Of a DNA stretch of 64,000 nt, positions 35,173 through 44,039 are shown piece by piece. Positions within the stretch are counted from its first letter, which is position 1, and each line of letters begins with the position of its first letter. Position numbers and translations under genes: made by a program. Origin of the DNA: Natronoarchaeum rubrum (GTDB taxonomy: Archaea > Halobacteriota > Halobacteria > Halobacteriales > Natronoarchaeaceae); contig NZ_JANHDP010000002.1 of the NCBI RefSeq assembly GCF_024494695.1, forward strand, positions 124,001-188,000, in the 5' to 3' direction. The notes under the pieces were generated by a model. It did no database searches, was not told the origin of the DNA, and saw only the letters and a program-made list of their open reading frames with translations.

Positions 35173-36192
35173 ATGAGAGCGATAGTCACGGACGGGGAGG
35201 AGTCGGTGTGGGAGGAGACCAGAGAGCGACCCGAACCGGGCCCGGGCGAGGCGCTGGTGAAGATCCGCGCCGTCGGCATCTGCGGGAGCGACGTCGGACT
35301 GATTCACGGCGAAGGGCCGCCGTGGACGCGCTACCCGCTGGTTCCGGGCCACGAGGTCTGTGCGGAGGTCGCGGAGCTCGGCGACGGCGTCGACGAGCTG
35401 TCGGTCGGCGATCGAGTCTCGTTGCACGGGTTTATTTACTGTGGCACCTGCCGAGCCTGCCGCGAGGGGCGGTACTACCAGTGCGACGAGCTCAAGGAGG
35501 TGGGGTTCACCGTCGACGGCGGCTACCGCGAGTACGCCGCCCTCCCCGTCGAGACGCTCCGGCCGCTCGAAGACGACATCACGGATCTCGAAGCGACGCA
35601 GATCGACTCCGCGGCCTGCACGCTCCACGCGATGCAGCGCGTCGAGACGAGCTACACCGACACCGCCGCCGTCCTCGGCCCGGGGTCGCTGGGACTGTTC
35701 GGCGTGCAGTTGCTGAAGGCAAAAGGCGTCGAGGACGTCGTGCTCACGGGCACCCGCGAGGAGCGCCTCGCGGTCGGAGAACGCTACGGCGCCACCCGGA
35801 CGATTAACGTCCGCGAGGAAGACCCGGTCGAGGCGCTACGCGAGCACACCGACGGGCGCGGCGTCGACCTCTGCGTCGAAGCTGCCGGCGCTGGCGACGT
35901 GGTCAACACCTGCCTGAAAGCGACCAAAAAGCGCGGGTCGGTCGTACTCACGGGCGTCTTTGATGGGAAGCGCGAGATCGATCCGAACGACATCGTCGCG
36001 AAGGAACTGGAGGTCGTCGGGGGCGTCACGGCGGCTCACGCGGTCGAGGACGTCGCCGCGCTGTTCCGGCGGGGCGACCTGAGCGTCGACGGCGTCGTCA
36101 CCCACGAGTTCGACCTCGCGGAGTACGAGGACGCGCTCGACACGGTGATGGAGCGCCGCGACGGCGTCATCAAGGCGGTACTGCGACCCTGA
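35173..36192 (+). CDS. Zinc-dependent MDR alcohol/polyol dehydrogenase
   Basis: 339-residue medium-chain dehydrogenase. The catalytic-zinc site GICGSDVG ... GHEVCAEV and the structural-zinc cysteines in CGTCRACREGRYYQC are present, as is the nucleotide-binding GPGSLGLFGVQL. It resembles threonine/sorbitol-type dehydrogenases. Probably oxidises a sugar alcohol or a sugar-acid hydroxyl in this carbohydrate region. A TATA-like GGTTTTAACC lies about 30 bases upstream. Confidence 0.85.
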   Translation: MRAIVTDGEESVWEETRERPEPGPGEALVKIRAVGICGSDVGLIHGEGPPWTRYPLVPGHEVCAEVAELGDGVDELSVGDRVSLHGFIYCGTCRACREGRYYQCDELKEVGFTVDGGYREYAALPVETLRPLEDDITDLEATQIDSAACTLHAMQRVETSYTDTAAVLGPGSLGLFGVQLLKAKGVEDVVLTGTREERLAVGERYGATRTINVREEDPVEALREHTDGRGVDLCVEAAGAGDVVNTCLKATKKRGSVVLTGVFDGKREIDPNDIVAKELEVVGGVTAAHAVEDVAALFRRGDLSVDGVVTHEFDLAEYEDALDTVMERRDGVIKAVLRP

Positions 36193-36219
36193 GTTCCGGG
36201 CCGGGGAACCCCCGAAGTC

Positions 36220-36852
36220 CTACTCGTCGCCGGGCGGCGCTGGTCGGTTGCAGTCCGGCGCGTCGTACCCCTCCGTCTCGGCCAACCGCCACCGGATCGC
36301 GTCGACGTTGCCCGGGTCGATCGGGGCGAAAAACTCGCGAGCGCGGCGGAAGCTCTCGCGCTCGGCCTCGCGGCGGCGCCGGTCGATCGCTCCCTCGTCG
36401 TGGCACCGGTCGGCGTCGATCTCGACGCCGTCGCCGAAACACTGTTCGAAGACGTACGCGGCGCGCTCGGCGTGGTAGCACGAGGTGACGACGCTGACGG
36501 CGTCAACTCGTCGGTCGAGGGCGTCGACGACCCGGCGCACGTAGAAGCCGTTCTCGATCGTGTCGTCGGCCTCGGATTCGAGCAGCACGCGGTCGGGATC
36601 GACGCCGCGTTCGACTGCGTACCGGCGCATGAGCTCGGCCTCGGTCAGGTCGACGGCCGGGTTCGTCGCGGCGCCGGAGACGACGAGATACTCGGCGTCA
36701 GTCTCGTCGAGCGCGTCGATCGCTGCGTCCATCCGTCCGGCCAGCGCGTCGTGGATCTCGGTCGACTGGAGCTGGTGGCCGAGCGCGGCGACGACGCGGA
36801 TGGTCTCGGCGTCGGTGCGGGAGGCGCGTCGGTCCTCCGCCGTTCGGGTCAC
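36220..36852 (-). CDS. YdcF/DUF218-type protein
   Basis: 210-residue soluble protein with the YdcF/DUF218 pattern: VVAALGHQ at the start, VVSGAATN, LLESEADDTIENG and VVTSCYHAERA. These alpha/beta proteins bind nucleotide-type ligands and are implicated in envelope or redox functions in bacteria. Ten bases separate its start from the stop of the PLP-enzyme gene upstream on the same strand, suggesting co-transcription. Confidence 0.75.
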   Translation of the reverse strand: MTRTAEDRRASRTDAETIRVVAALGHQLQSTEIHDALAGRMDAAIDALDETDAEYLVVSGAATNPAVDLTEAELMRRYAVERGVDPDRVLLESEADDTIENGFYVRRVVDALDRRVDAVSVVTSCYHAERAAYVFEQCFGDGVEIDADRCHDEGAIDRRRREAERESFRRAREFFAPIDPGNVDAIRWRLAETEGYDAPDCNRPAPPGDE

Positions 36853-36861
36853 GAGCTCACC

Positions 36862-38064
36862 TCAAAGCCGCGCACGGATACGTTCGAGGACGTACTCGAC
36901 CTGTTCGTCGGGCAGGCACATCGGGTTGATCGTGAAGCGGGCCTCGTCGAGTTCGTCGGCGCCGACGAAGATCCGCGGCGTCTCTTCGCGGAGGCCCCGG
37001 ACGAGTTCGGCGGTGGTGACGGGCGCTTCGGCCTCGTCGACCGTTACGGGCACTGTGGGCGCCACGTCGGTCTTCTCGGCGGCGGTGACGCTCGTCGACA
37101 GTGCGGGCTCCTCGGCGAGTTCCCCGGCGATGCGCTCGGCGCGGGCGCGCCACTCGGCTTTGCGAGCCTCGTGGTCCTCCTCGACGAACAGTTCGAGCGC
37201 GCGAATTATGCCGACGAGCTCCTCCTTGCCGACCTTCATGCCGCGGCCGATCCCCTGGCGCGGCACGCCGGCGAGCTTCTCGGTGTCGATCACGCCCTCG
37301 GGGGGCACGTAGGCGTCCTCCGCCGCGTGCATGTCGAGATGCTGGAGCGCAGCGGAGCGGATCAGGTCCTCGCGTCCGGCGAGGATGCCGGTGGTCTGGG
37401 GGCCGCGGATCGCCTTCCCGCCGCTGAAGGCGACGAGGTCGACGCCGAGGTCGATAAAGCGCTCCAGATTCTCGACGGGCGGCAACTCGGCGGCGGCGTC
37501 GACGATCACCGGCACGTCGTTGTCGTGGGCGACCTCGACGACGGCTTCGAGCGGCGGGGTGGTGTAGGCCTTCTGGACGTACGCGACCGCCGCGGTGTCC
37601 TCGCCGATCGCGGCGTCGATCTCCCACAGCTCGGTGTTCTCCGACCCCGTTCCGAGGTACGCGTCGTTCGCACCCACGTCGACGAGCTCGGCGCCGGCGA
37701 CGCGGTAGGCGTGGTCGTAGCCCGTCCTGTGTGTTCGGGGAACGACGATCTCGTCAGCCAGCCCCTCGGTATCGGGCAGCGACGCCGTCGCCGAGAGGTC
37801 GTCGCCGGCGATGCAGGCCGCCGCGGCGAGCGTCATGCAGGCGCTGGCGCCCGAGGCGACGTAGCCCGCTTCGGCGCCCGTCACGTCCTGAATCAGATCA
37901 GAGGCTCTGGCTTGCAGATCCGAGATGCGAGCGAAGCCCTCGGCGGCGCGGCGCATCGCGTCGGCCGCTTCCGGCCGGATCAGGCTCCCGCCGATGCGGG
38001 TCTTCGTACCGGTCGCGTTGATCACTTCTGGCACGTCGAGTTCCTCGTAGACGGAGTCGGTCAT
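36862..38064 (-). CDS. SelA/DgaE-like PLP-dependent lyase
   Basis: 400-residue fold-type-I PLP enzyme related to selenocysteine synthase and D-glucosaminate-type ammonia-lyases. The PLP lysine is in VAFSGGKAIRGPQ and the cofactor aspartate in PVIVDAAAELPP. The N-terminal INATGTKTRIGGSL is a hallmark of the group. In this sugar context, beta-elimination of ammonia from an amino-sugar acid is the likeliest role. It heads a two-gene unit with the YdcF-like gene and is followed on the same strand upstream by RidA. Confidence 0.8.
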   Translation of the reverse strand: MTDSVYEELDVPEVINATGTKTRIGGSLIRPEAADAMRRAAEGFARISDLQARASDLIQDVTGAEAGYVASGASACMTLAAAACIAGDDLSATASLPDTEGLADEIVVPRTHRTGYDHAYRVAGAELVDVGANDAYLGTGSENTELWEIDAAIGEDTAAVAYVQKAYTTPPLEAVVEVAHDNDVPVIVDAAAELPPVENLERFIDLGVDLVAFSGGKAIRGPQTTGILAGREDLIRSAALQHLDMHAAEDAYVPPEGVIDTEKLAGVPRQGIGRGMKVGKEELVGIIRALELFVEEDHEARKAEWRARAERIAGELAEEPALSTSVTAAEKTDVAPTVPVTVDEAEAPVTTAELVRGLREETPRIFVGADELDEARFTINPMCLPDEQVEYVLERIRARL

Positions 38065-38153
38065 ACCTGTGGCTTGCGCCGAGCGCCCTTTAGTCCACCC
38101 CTGGATGGTAAGCGCTCGGCGCGCGTTGGGATGCTGAACGGGAACCGCCTGCC

Positions 38154-38537
38154 TCAGGCGTCCGGCGCGCTCGCGATCACTTCGATCTCGACTTCGATGT
38201 CGACCGGCAGGTCGGCCACCTCGACCGCGCTGCGAGCGGGGTACGGCTCCGAGAAGTGCTCGGCGTACACCTCGTTGACGGCGTCGTAGTTGTCCATGTC
38301 GCGGACGAACACGGTCGTCTTGACGACGTCGTCGAGGCTCGCGTCGGCGGCGCGCAACACGGCGTCGACGTTCGCCAGCGTTCGGCGCGTCTCGTCTTGC
38401 ACGTCGCCCTCGATGATCTCGCCCGACTCGGGATCGATCGGCCCCTGTCCCGAGACGAAGATGCGGTCGCCGTCGCGAACACCCTGCGAGAACGGTCCGA
38501 TGCTCGCCGGCGCTTCGTCGGTGCTGAGTTCTTCCAT
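38154..38537 (-). CDS. RidA-family enamine/imine deaminase
   Basis: 127-residue RidA (YjgF/UK114) protein, start at 38537 (MEELSTDEAP). The key arginine is in YPARSAVEV and the acidic residue in VEIEVIAS; GPFSQGV and FVSGQGP are classic. RidA hydrolyses reactive enamine/imine intermediates released by PLP enzymes. It lies 89 bases upstream, on the same strand, of the SelA-like PLP enzyme, fitting a direct clean-up partnership. Confidence 0.9.
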   Translation of the reverse strand: MEELSTDEAPASIGPFSQGVRDGDRIFVSGQGPIDPESGEIIEGDVQDETRRTLANVDAVLRAADASLDDVVKTTVFVRDMDNYDAVNEVYAEHFSEPYPARSAVEVADLPVDIEVEIEVIASAPDA

Positions 38538-38755
38538 ACTGTTCGCGTCACCCTCCGGGGTTACGAATCTTACCAAATATAATTGTCATTATTGCCCGAC
38601 GGCCGCGTCGACAGCGGCGGAATTCCGGGAAGAAGCTGGCCGATTATTTATAAGAAGAACTCGATAGAGACAGTGCTTTAGATAAATGCATTCTTAAAGT
38701 ATTAACTTAGAGTAACGTATTTTGTGAATGCCACTCACGGTAGAACTGGATCGAT

Positions 38756-40147
38756 ATGTCAGACGACGATTCAAGAGCGGCGACACGACGAACCGTACTG
38801 TCCGGACTGACCGCGAGCGCCCTGGGAGTTGCGGGCGCCGGCCAGGCGAGCGCTCGCGGGCGCGGACCGAACCGGGATACCGAGGTCTCGGGCGTGGTGC
38901 GCGGCGTCGTCGAGGACGGCGCGATCAAGATCGGCGGCCGGCGGGCGTCGATCTCGGGGACTGACCCGAGCTACCAGCTCGACGGCGTGAAGTCGGGCGA
39001 GCGGCCCGTTCAGGTGTTCGAACGAAAGGGCCGGACGAACCAGATCCGGGAGAGCGGGAATCTGGTCCACAAGGATCGCCTGTCGATCGAGGGCGACGAG
39101 ACCTACGACGTCACCGTCGACGCGATCAGGTACACGTACGTCCGACCGCCGACCGACATCGAGGAGATGAAGGCGACGGTCGACGAGCTGGCCGAGGCAG
39201 GGATCACGGACCTGTTCGTGGAGACGTTCTTCCACGGCCAGACGATCTACCCCAGCGACGTCGCGACGGAGAAAGACTACGCCGACGACTACTACGACGA
39301 ACTGCTCGACCACGCCCACCGGCGCGGGATGCGGATCCACGCCTGGATCGAGACGCTGTACTGGTACAACCTCCGGTACATCGGCGATCCGCCCGCGGGC
39401 CACCTGCTCGACGGCGACGACCCGGTCGAGGTCGGCGGCGAGGAGTACACCGTCGACGGCGACCTCGTGACGGTCGACGCCGACGGTGAGATTCAGGCCG
39501 AGGGCGGTAAGGCGTTCGTCTCGCCGTTCTCGGAGGAAGTCGTCGGGACGCTCGAGGACCTGCTCGCAGAACTCGACGCGCGCTACGACGTCGACGGCAT
39601 CTCGCTGGATTACATCCGGTTCCCCGGCGGGACCGCACCGTGGGCGCCGCGGACGTACGGGTACGAGGACGTCGGTCCCTACGAACCGGAGATGAGCGAC
39701 GCCGAGCTTCACGACCGGCGGGTCGACGCCGTCACCGACCTCGTGGGGACGCTCGGCGACGTCGTCGACGACGACACGGTGTTCTCGGCGTCGGTGTTCC
39801 CCGGCTACTACACCAGCAGCGATCAGGCGTTCGAGTACAACAAGTCCCAGGACTGGCAGACCTGGATCGACGAGACGCGGATCGACTGGTTCAACGCGAT
39901 GTGCTACGCGCTGGCGCCGAACGACCTCGAACGGACCCTCGAAGCCCGCCGCGAGGAGATCGAGTTCGTGATGGACGCCCAGCGCGGCGACGTCACCGTC
40001 ACGCCGCTGGTCGCGATCACGTCGGGCCACCCCGATCTGGGACTGCAGTACGACGAACTTCTCGAGGACGAAATCGGTGCGGGCTACGGGCTCTGGAAGG
40101 CGCCGGCCGCGCTCGACGACGACTCCTACGACGGCGAGGTACCGTAG
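38756..40147 (+). CDS. Secreted GHL10-type glycoside hydrolase-like protein
   Basis: 463-residue protein with a Tat signal (residues 10-35: RRTVLSG, hydrophobic helix, then AxA at about 33). A small beta domain follows, then a TIM barrel with TDLFVETFFHGQTIYP, HAWIETLYWYN, and YDVDGISLDYIRFPGG, characteristic of GHL10/DUF187-type enzymes. The acidic residues in these strands are the likely catalytic ones. It is exported to the cell surface and probably cleaves extracellular glycan. It is followed by a YesL-like membrane protein and the Mal-type importer. Confidence 0.8.
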   Translation: MSDDDSRAATRRTVLSGLTASALGVAGAGQASARGRGPNRDTEVSGVVRGVVEDGAIKIGGRRASISGTDPSYQLDGVKSGERPVQVFERKGRTNQIRESGNLVHKDRLSIEGDETYDVTVDAIRYTYVRPPTDIEEMKATVDELAEAGITDLFVETFFHGQTIYPSDVATEKDYADDYYDELLDHAHRRGMRIHAWIETLYWYNLRYIGDPPAGHLLDGDDPVEVGGEEYTVDGDLVTVDADGEIQAEGGKAFVSPFSEEVVGTLEDLLAELDARYDVDGISLDYIRFPGGTAPWAPRTYGYEDVGPYEPEMSDAELHDRRVDAVTDLVGTLGDVVDDDTVFSASVFPGYYTSSDQAFEYNKSQDWQTWIDETRIDWFNAMCYALAPNDLERTLEARREEIEFVMDAQRGDVTVTPLVAITSGHPDLGLQYDELLEDEIGAGYGLWKAPAALDDDSYDGEVP

Positions 40148-40206
40148 GGTAGCCCCCTGACATCGTACCGTCATGCTATTACAGGAGCGCTCGGAGGTGT
40201 TCATCG

Positions 40207-40869
40207 ATGGGAGTCTCGCCGGCGTCGCTCGACCGATCGTTCCGTGAGTCGATCCGCTCGGGGTACAACAACGCCGTCGCGTTCCTGACGCTGTCGCTGC
40301 TGGGCGCGCTGGCGACGGTCCCGGTCGCCACCGTCGGTCACGCCGTGTTCGGCGTCACGTACGCTGTCGGCGTGATCCTCGCTCGCGGGACGCCCCACAC
40401 GGCTCGCGAGGCCGCGGGACTGTTCGCCGAGGGCGTCCGCCGGAACGCGGCTACCGGCGCGTTACTCACGGCGGCGATCGCCGTAGCGGGCGCCGTACTC
40501 GCGGGCAACGTCCTGGTGATCACGTCGCCGAGCGCGGCCGTGGCGCTCGTCGCGCTCGCGGTCGTCTCGACGGCGCTGATCGCGGCGGGGCTCGTCGTGC
40601 TGGTCGTCGCGGTCGCGCTCGTCGCCTGCGGACAGTCGGTCCGCGCGGGCGTCCGGGACGCCGCCGTCCTCGTCGCGTCGAACCCCGGCTACGCGCTCGT
40701 GATCGGCCTCGTCGTGGCGTCGCTGCTCGCGCTGGGCGCGCTGACGCTCGGGGTCGGGTGGGCGGTCGTCGGATTCTCGTTTACCGCCGGGTTCGTCCTC
40801 CTCGCGACCGCGCACGCGTACGAGGAACGCGCCGGCGAGAATCCGCTGGAGGCACTGGCTGGCGAGTGA
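40207..40869 (+). CDS. YesL/DUF624-like membrane protein
   Basis: 220-residue protein with five to six hydrophobic segments. YesL-like proteins of this length often adjoin Mal-type sugar ABC genes and hydrolases in bacteria. The first 20 residues and the GYNNAVAFLTLSLLGAL segment fit that pattern, but similarity is weak. It is separated from the hydrolase by 59 bases and converges on the ABC ATPase gene. Confidence 0.55.
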   Translation: MGVSPASLDRSFRESIRSGYNNAVAFLTLSLLGALATVPVATVGHAVFGVTYAVGVILARGTPHTAREAAGLFAEGVRRNAATGALLTAAIAVAGAVLAGNVLVITSPSAAVALVALAVVSTALIAAGLVVLVVAVALVACGQSVRAGVRDAAVLVASNPGYALVIGLVVASLLALGALTLGVGWAVVGFSFTAGFVLLATAHAYEERAGENPLEALAGE

Positions 40870-40902
40870 GGACGTCCGCACGGAAGTAGAGAAGCGTCGG
40901 CG

Positions 40903-41985
40903 TCAGTCGAAGCGGTCGCCGCTCGCGGCGTCGAACAGGTGGACGCTGTCCCGATCGAAGCGCAGTCCGATCGCGTCGCCTTCCTCGACGGTCGTGTCGG
41001 TCTCGAGTATCGCGATCACGTCGTCTCCGTTGGGGAGAGTCACGTGGGCCTCGAAGTGCGATCCGAGCAGTTCGACGAGGCGCACGGTCCCGTCGACGTC
41101 GCCCTCGCCGGGCGCGACGGTCGCGATGTTCTCGGGGCGAACGCTCAGCACCGCTTCGCGTCCCGCGGGGACCGAGACCCCGTTCAACGCGATCGGATCG
41201 GCGTCGCCCCCGATGACGAACCCGTCGGTCGCGATCTCGCCGTTGAAGAAGTTCATCGACGGCTCGCCGATGAAGTCCGCGACGAAGCGGTTCGCCGGAT
41301 TTTCGTAGACGGTCTGGGGCGGGCCGACCTGCTGGATCTCGCCGCGGTTGAGGATCACGATCTTGTCGGCCATCGTCATCGCCTCCTCCTGGTTGTGGGT
41401 GACGTAGATCGTCGTCGTCCCCAGCTCGGCGTGGAGCTCCTGTAGCTCGATGCGCATCTCCCGGCGGAGCTTGGCGTCGAGGTTCGAGAGGGGCTCGTCC
41501 ATCAGGAACACCTCGGGATCGCGGACGATCGCCCGCCCGAGCGCGACGCGCTGGCGCTGTCCACCCGAGAGGTCGCCGGGGAGCCGATCGAGCAGGTCGC
41601 CGATGCCCATCATCTCGGCGGCGTCCGTGACGATGTCGGTGGCCTCCTCGCCGGTGATCCCACTGCGCTGTTCGAGGGGGAACGCCATGTTCTCTTTGAC
41701 GGTCATGTGGGGGTACAGCGCGTAGTTCTGGAACACCATCGCGATGTCTCGCTTGCGCGCCGGCTGGCCGGTGACGTTCTCGTCGCCGAACAGCACCCGC
41801 CCCGTCGTGGGCTGGAGCAGCCCCGAGAGGATCTCCAGGGTCGTCGACTTGCCACAGCCCGAGGGGCCGACCAGCACGACGAACTCGCCGTCCTCGATCT
41901 CCAGGTTGACGTCCTCGACGGCGACCGTCGCGTCGTTGCCTTCGTAGTACTGATGCGTGATCTCGTTTAGCGTGACCGATGCCAT
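40903..41985 (-). CDS. CUT1-type sugar ABC transporter ATP-binding protein (MalK/UgpC-like)
   Basis: 360-residue ATPase. Walker A GPSGCGKST (residues 38-46), signature LSGGQRQRVALGRAI, Walker B FLMDEPLSNLDA, H-loop VTHNQEEAM, then a C-terminal TOBE/regulatory domain of about 110 residues. It energises the importer formed by the permeases upstream (74-base gap). Transcribed as the last gene of the minus-strand operon binding protein - MalF-like - MalG-like - MalK-like. Confidence 0.95.
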   Translation of the reverse strand: MASVTLNEITHQYYEGNDATVAVEDVNLEIEDGEFVVLVGPSGCGKSTTLEILSGLLQPTTGRVLFGDENVTGQPARKRDIAMVFQNYALYPHMTVKENMAFPLEQRSGITGEEATDIVTDAAEMMGIGDLLDRLPGDLSGGQRQRVALGRAIVRDPEVFLMDEPLSNLDAKLRREMRIELQELHAELGTTTIYVTHNQEEAMTMADKIVILNRGEIQQVGPPQTVYENPANRFVADFIGEPSMNFFNGEIATDGFVIGGDADPIALNGVSVPAGREAVLSVRPENIATVAPGEGDVDGTVRLVELLGSHFEAHVTLPNGDDVIAILETDTTVEEGDAIGLRFDRDSVHLFDAASGDRFD

Positions 41986-42059
41986 GTGTTAGCTGTCGTA
42001 TCGTAGACGCGAGCGGCGACCGTGCCGCCCGCAGTAGTCGTTCGGTCGATCGGTGCGAC

Positions 42060-42998
42060 TCATCCTTTGACTCCGCTGAGCTTGATGCCTTGGACGTAGT
42101 ACTTCTGGAGCGCGACGAACAGCGCGATCACGGGCAGCGACGCGATCGCCGTCCCCGTCATCAGCGCCGCGATGTCCTGCTCGAACCGGCCCTGGAACTG
42201 CGCCAGCGCCACCTCTAGCATGTACATCGACGAGTCCGAGGCGACGAGCAACGGCCAGAGGAACGCGTTCCACGTCCCGATGAACGTGAAGATCGCCAGC
42301 GTCGCCATCGCGGGCTTGCTCATCGGGATGACGATCTTGTAGAACACCTCGAAGCGGGTGCAGCCGTCGACCATCGCCGCCTTTTCCAGACTAGTGGGGA
42401 TCGTCTCCATGAACTGCTTCATCAGGAAGATCCCGAACGCGCTGGCGGCGAAGGGCAGCGCCATCCCGAGGTGCGTGTTCAGCAGCCCGAGCTGGCTGAC
42501 GATCACGTACAGCGGAACGACCGTGACCTGCTCGGGGATCATCAGCGTCGCCAGGATCAGCATGAACAGCACCCGGCGGAACGGGAACTCCATCTTGGCG
42601 AACACGTAGCCCGCGAGCGTGTCGAAGAACACGTTGAACACGGTCACGCCGACCGTGACCACGAGCGTGTTGAACAGCACGCGGGTGAAGTCGAACTTGG
42701 TGAACACCCGCTCGTAGTTGTGGGGTCCCCACTGGAGCGGATCGGCGGGGAGGAACTTCGGCGGGATCTGGCGGACCGTGTACGGCTCCATCATCGAGAC
42801 GCTGATCATGTAGAGGAACGGCCCGATCATCACGGCGGCGATGAGAAGCACCGTCGCGACGTACGCGCCGGTCGTCGCCCAGTCTCGAAGCCGCTCTTCC
42901 CGCGACGGCTCGTCGGGGCGCAGCGGCGGTTCGACGTCGATGTCGAACTCCGAATCGGCGTCCGCGTCGGTCGACGCCGAGCTCGAAGCGCCCGCCAT
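42060..42998 (-). CDS. CUT1-type sugar ABC permease (MalG-like)
   Basis: 312-residue membrane protein with six hydrophobic helices. The EAA coupling motif is EKAAMVDGCTRFEVFYKIVIP. A cytoplasmic, acidic N-terminus of about 35 residues precedes the first helix. Its ATG is directly adjacent to the stop of the MalF-like gene. Partner for the MalF-like permease in a heterodimeric channel. Confidence 0.95.
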   Translation of the reverse strand: MAGASSSASTDADADSEFDIDVEPPLRPDEPSREERLRDWATTGAYVATVLLIAAVMIGPFLYMISVSMMEPYTVRQIPPKFLPADPLQWGPHNYERVFTKFDFTRVLFNTLVVTVGVTVFNVFFDTLAGYVFAKMEFPFRRVLFMLILATLMIPEQVTVVPLYVIVSQLGLLNTHLGMALPFAASAFGIFLMKQFMETIPTSLEKAAMVDGCTRFEVFYKIVIPMSKPAMATLAIFTFIGTWNAFLWPLLVASDSSMYMLEVALAQFQGRFEQDIAALMTGTAIASLPVIALFVALQKYYVQGIKLSGVKG

Positions 42999-44027
42999 TC
43001 AGTAGCTCACCTCCGTGTTCAGATAGCGCATGTTGATGATGGTGATGACGAAGATCACGGCGAACAGCACGAACGACATCGCGCTGGCCTCGCCGATCTG
43101 GAAGTCGCTGAACGCCGTCTCGTAGATGTAGAAGACGGCGACGCTGGTCTGGAACCCGGGCCCGCCGTCGGTCATCACGTACACCTGCGTGAACACCTTG
43201 AACGAGCTGATCGTCGACATCACGACGACGAACAGCGTCGTCGGCATCAGCAGGGGCCACGTGACGTTGCGGAATCGTGCGAGCCGGCCGGCGCCGTCGA
43301 CGCGGGCCGCCTTGTAGAGACTCTGGGGAAGCCCCTGCAGCGCCGCGAGGTACAGCAGCATGTTGTACCCCACGCCCTTCCAGACGGTCATCGCGACGAT
43401 CGCGAGCATCGGATACTCCTCGAGCCAGACCGTATCACCGGGTAGCCCGAGCGCCCCGAGCACGTAGTTCAACAGCCCGTAGGACGGGTTGTAGATGAAC
43501 GTGAACACCAGCGAGACGACGACCATCCCGGTGACGACCGGCAGGAAGTACACCGTTCGAAGGTACTTGATGCCCCGCAGCTTGCGGTTGACCAGCAGTG
43601 CGAGGGCCAGCCCGCCGAGCACGTTCAGCGGGACCGCCAGCAGCCCGAACACGACGTTGTTTTTCAGGGCCGCGAAGAACGGGTTGTTCAGCGGATCGAA
43701 CAGTATCTCGAAGGCCGCCATCGGCCCCGTCGAGACGAGCACGCCGGCGGCCTCGGCGAGCGGTTCCCAGACGATCGCCCGGTAGTGTTCGAGCCCGATC
43801 CAGGTGTAGGTGTCGGCGAACAGGTACGCGTCGTGAAGCGAAAGCCACAGCGCGTACACGATCGGCAGAAACACGAACCCCAGAAACGCGATCAGGTTCG
43901 GCGCCAGCATCGTGTACGCCGCGAGCGTCTCGAGTTTGCTGTAGCGGCCCAGACTGAGCGCTGCACGTTCGATTCTGCGACCGAACCCCTCCTCGCGCGG
44001 CGTCTCGAGTGTCGATTGCTCAGCCAT
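42999..44027 (-). CDS. CUT1-type sugar ABC permease (MalF-like)
   Basis: 342-residue membrane protein with six to seven helices. The EAA motif is YKAARVDGAGRLARFRNVTWP. N-terminal ERAALSLGRYSKLETLAAYTM precedes the first helix. It lies 12 bases downstream of the binding-protein gene. Its sequence from about 90 to 120 has a longer periplasmic loop than usual. Confidence 0.95.
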   Translation of the reverse strand: MAEQSTLETPREEGFGRRIERAALSLGRYSKLETLAAYTMLAPNLIAFLGFVFLPIVYALWLSLHDAYLFADTYTWIGLEHYRAIVWEPLAEAAGVLVSTGPMAAFEILFDPLNNPFFAALKNNVVFGLLAVPLNVLGGLALALLVNRKLRGIKYLRTVYFLPVVTGMVVVSLVFTFIYNPSYGLLNYVLGALGLPGDTVWLEEYPMLAIVAMTVWKGVGYNMLLYLAALQGLPQSLYKAARVDGAGRLARFRNVTWPLLMPTTLFVVVMSTISSFKVFTQVYVMTDGGPGFQTSVAVFYIYETAFSDFQIGEASAMSFVLFAVIFVITIINMRYLNTEVSY

Positions 44028-44039
44028 TGGTTGACGTCG

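Noticed and set aside
36400..38289. 629-codon plus-strand frame over the YdcF, PLP-enzyme and RidA genes
   Set aside because: Antisense shadow with no fold; the minus-strand genes have full active sites.
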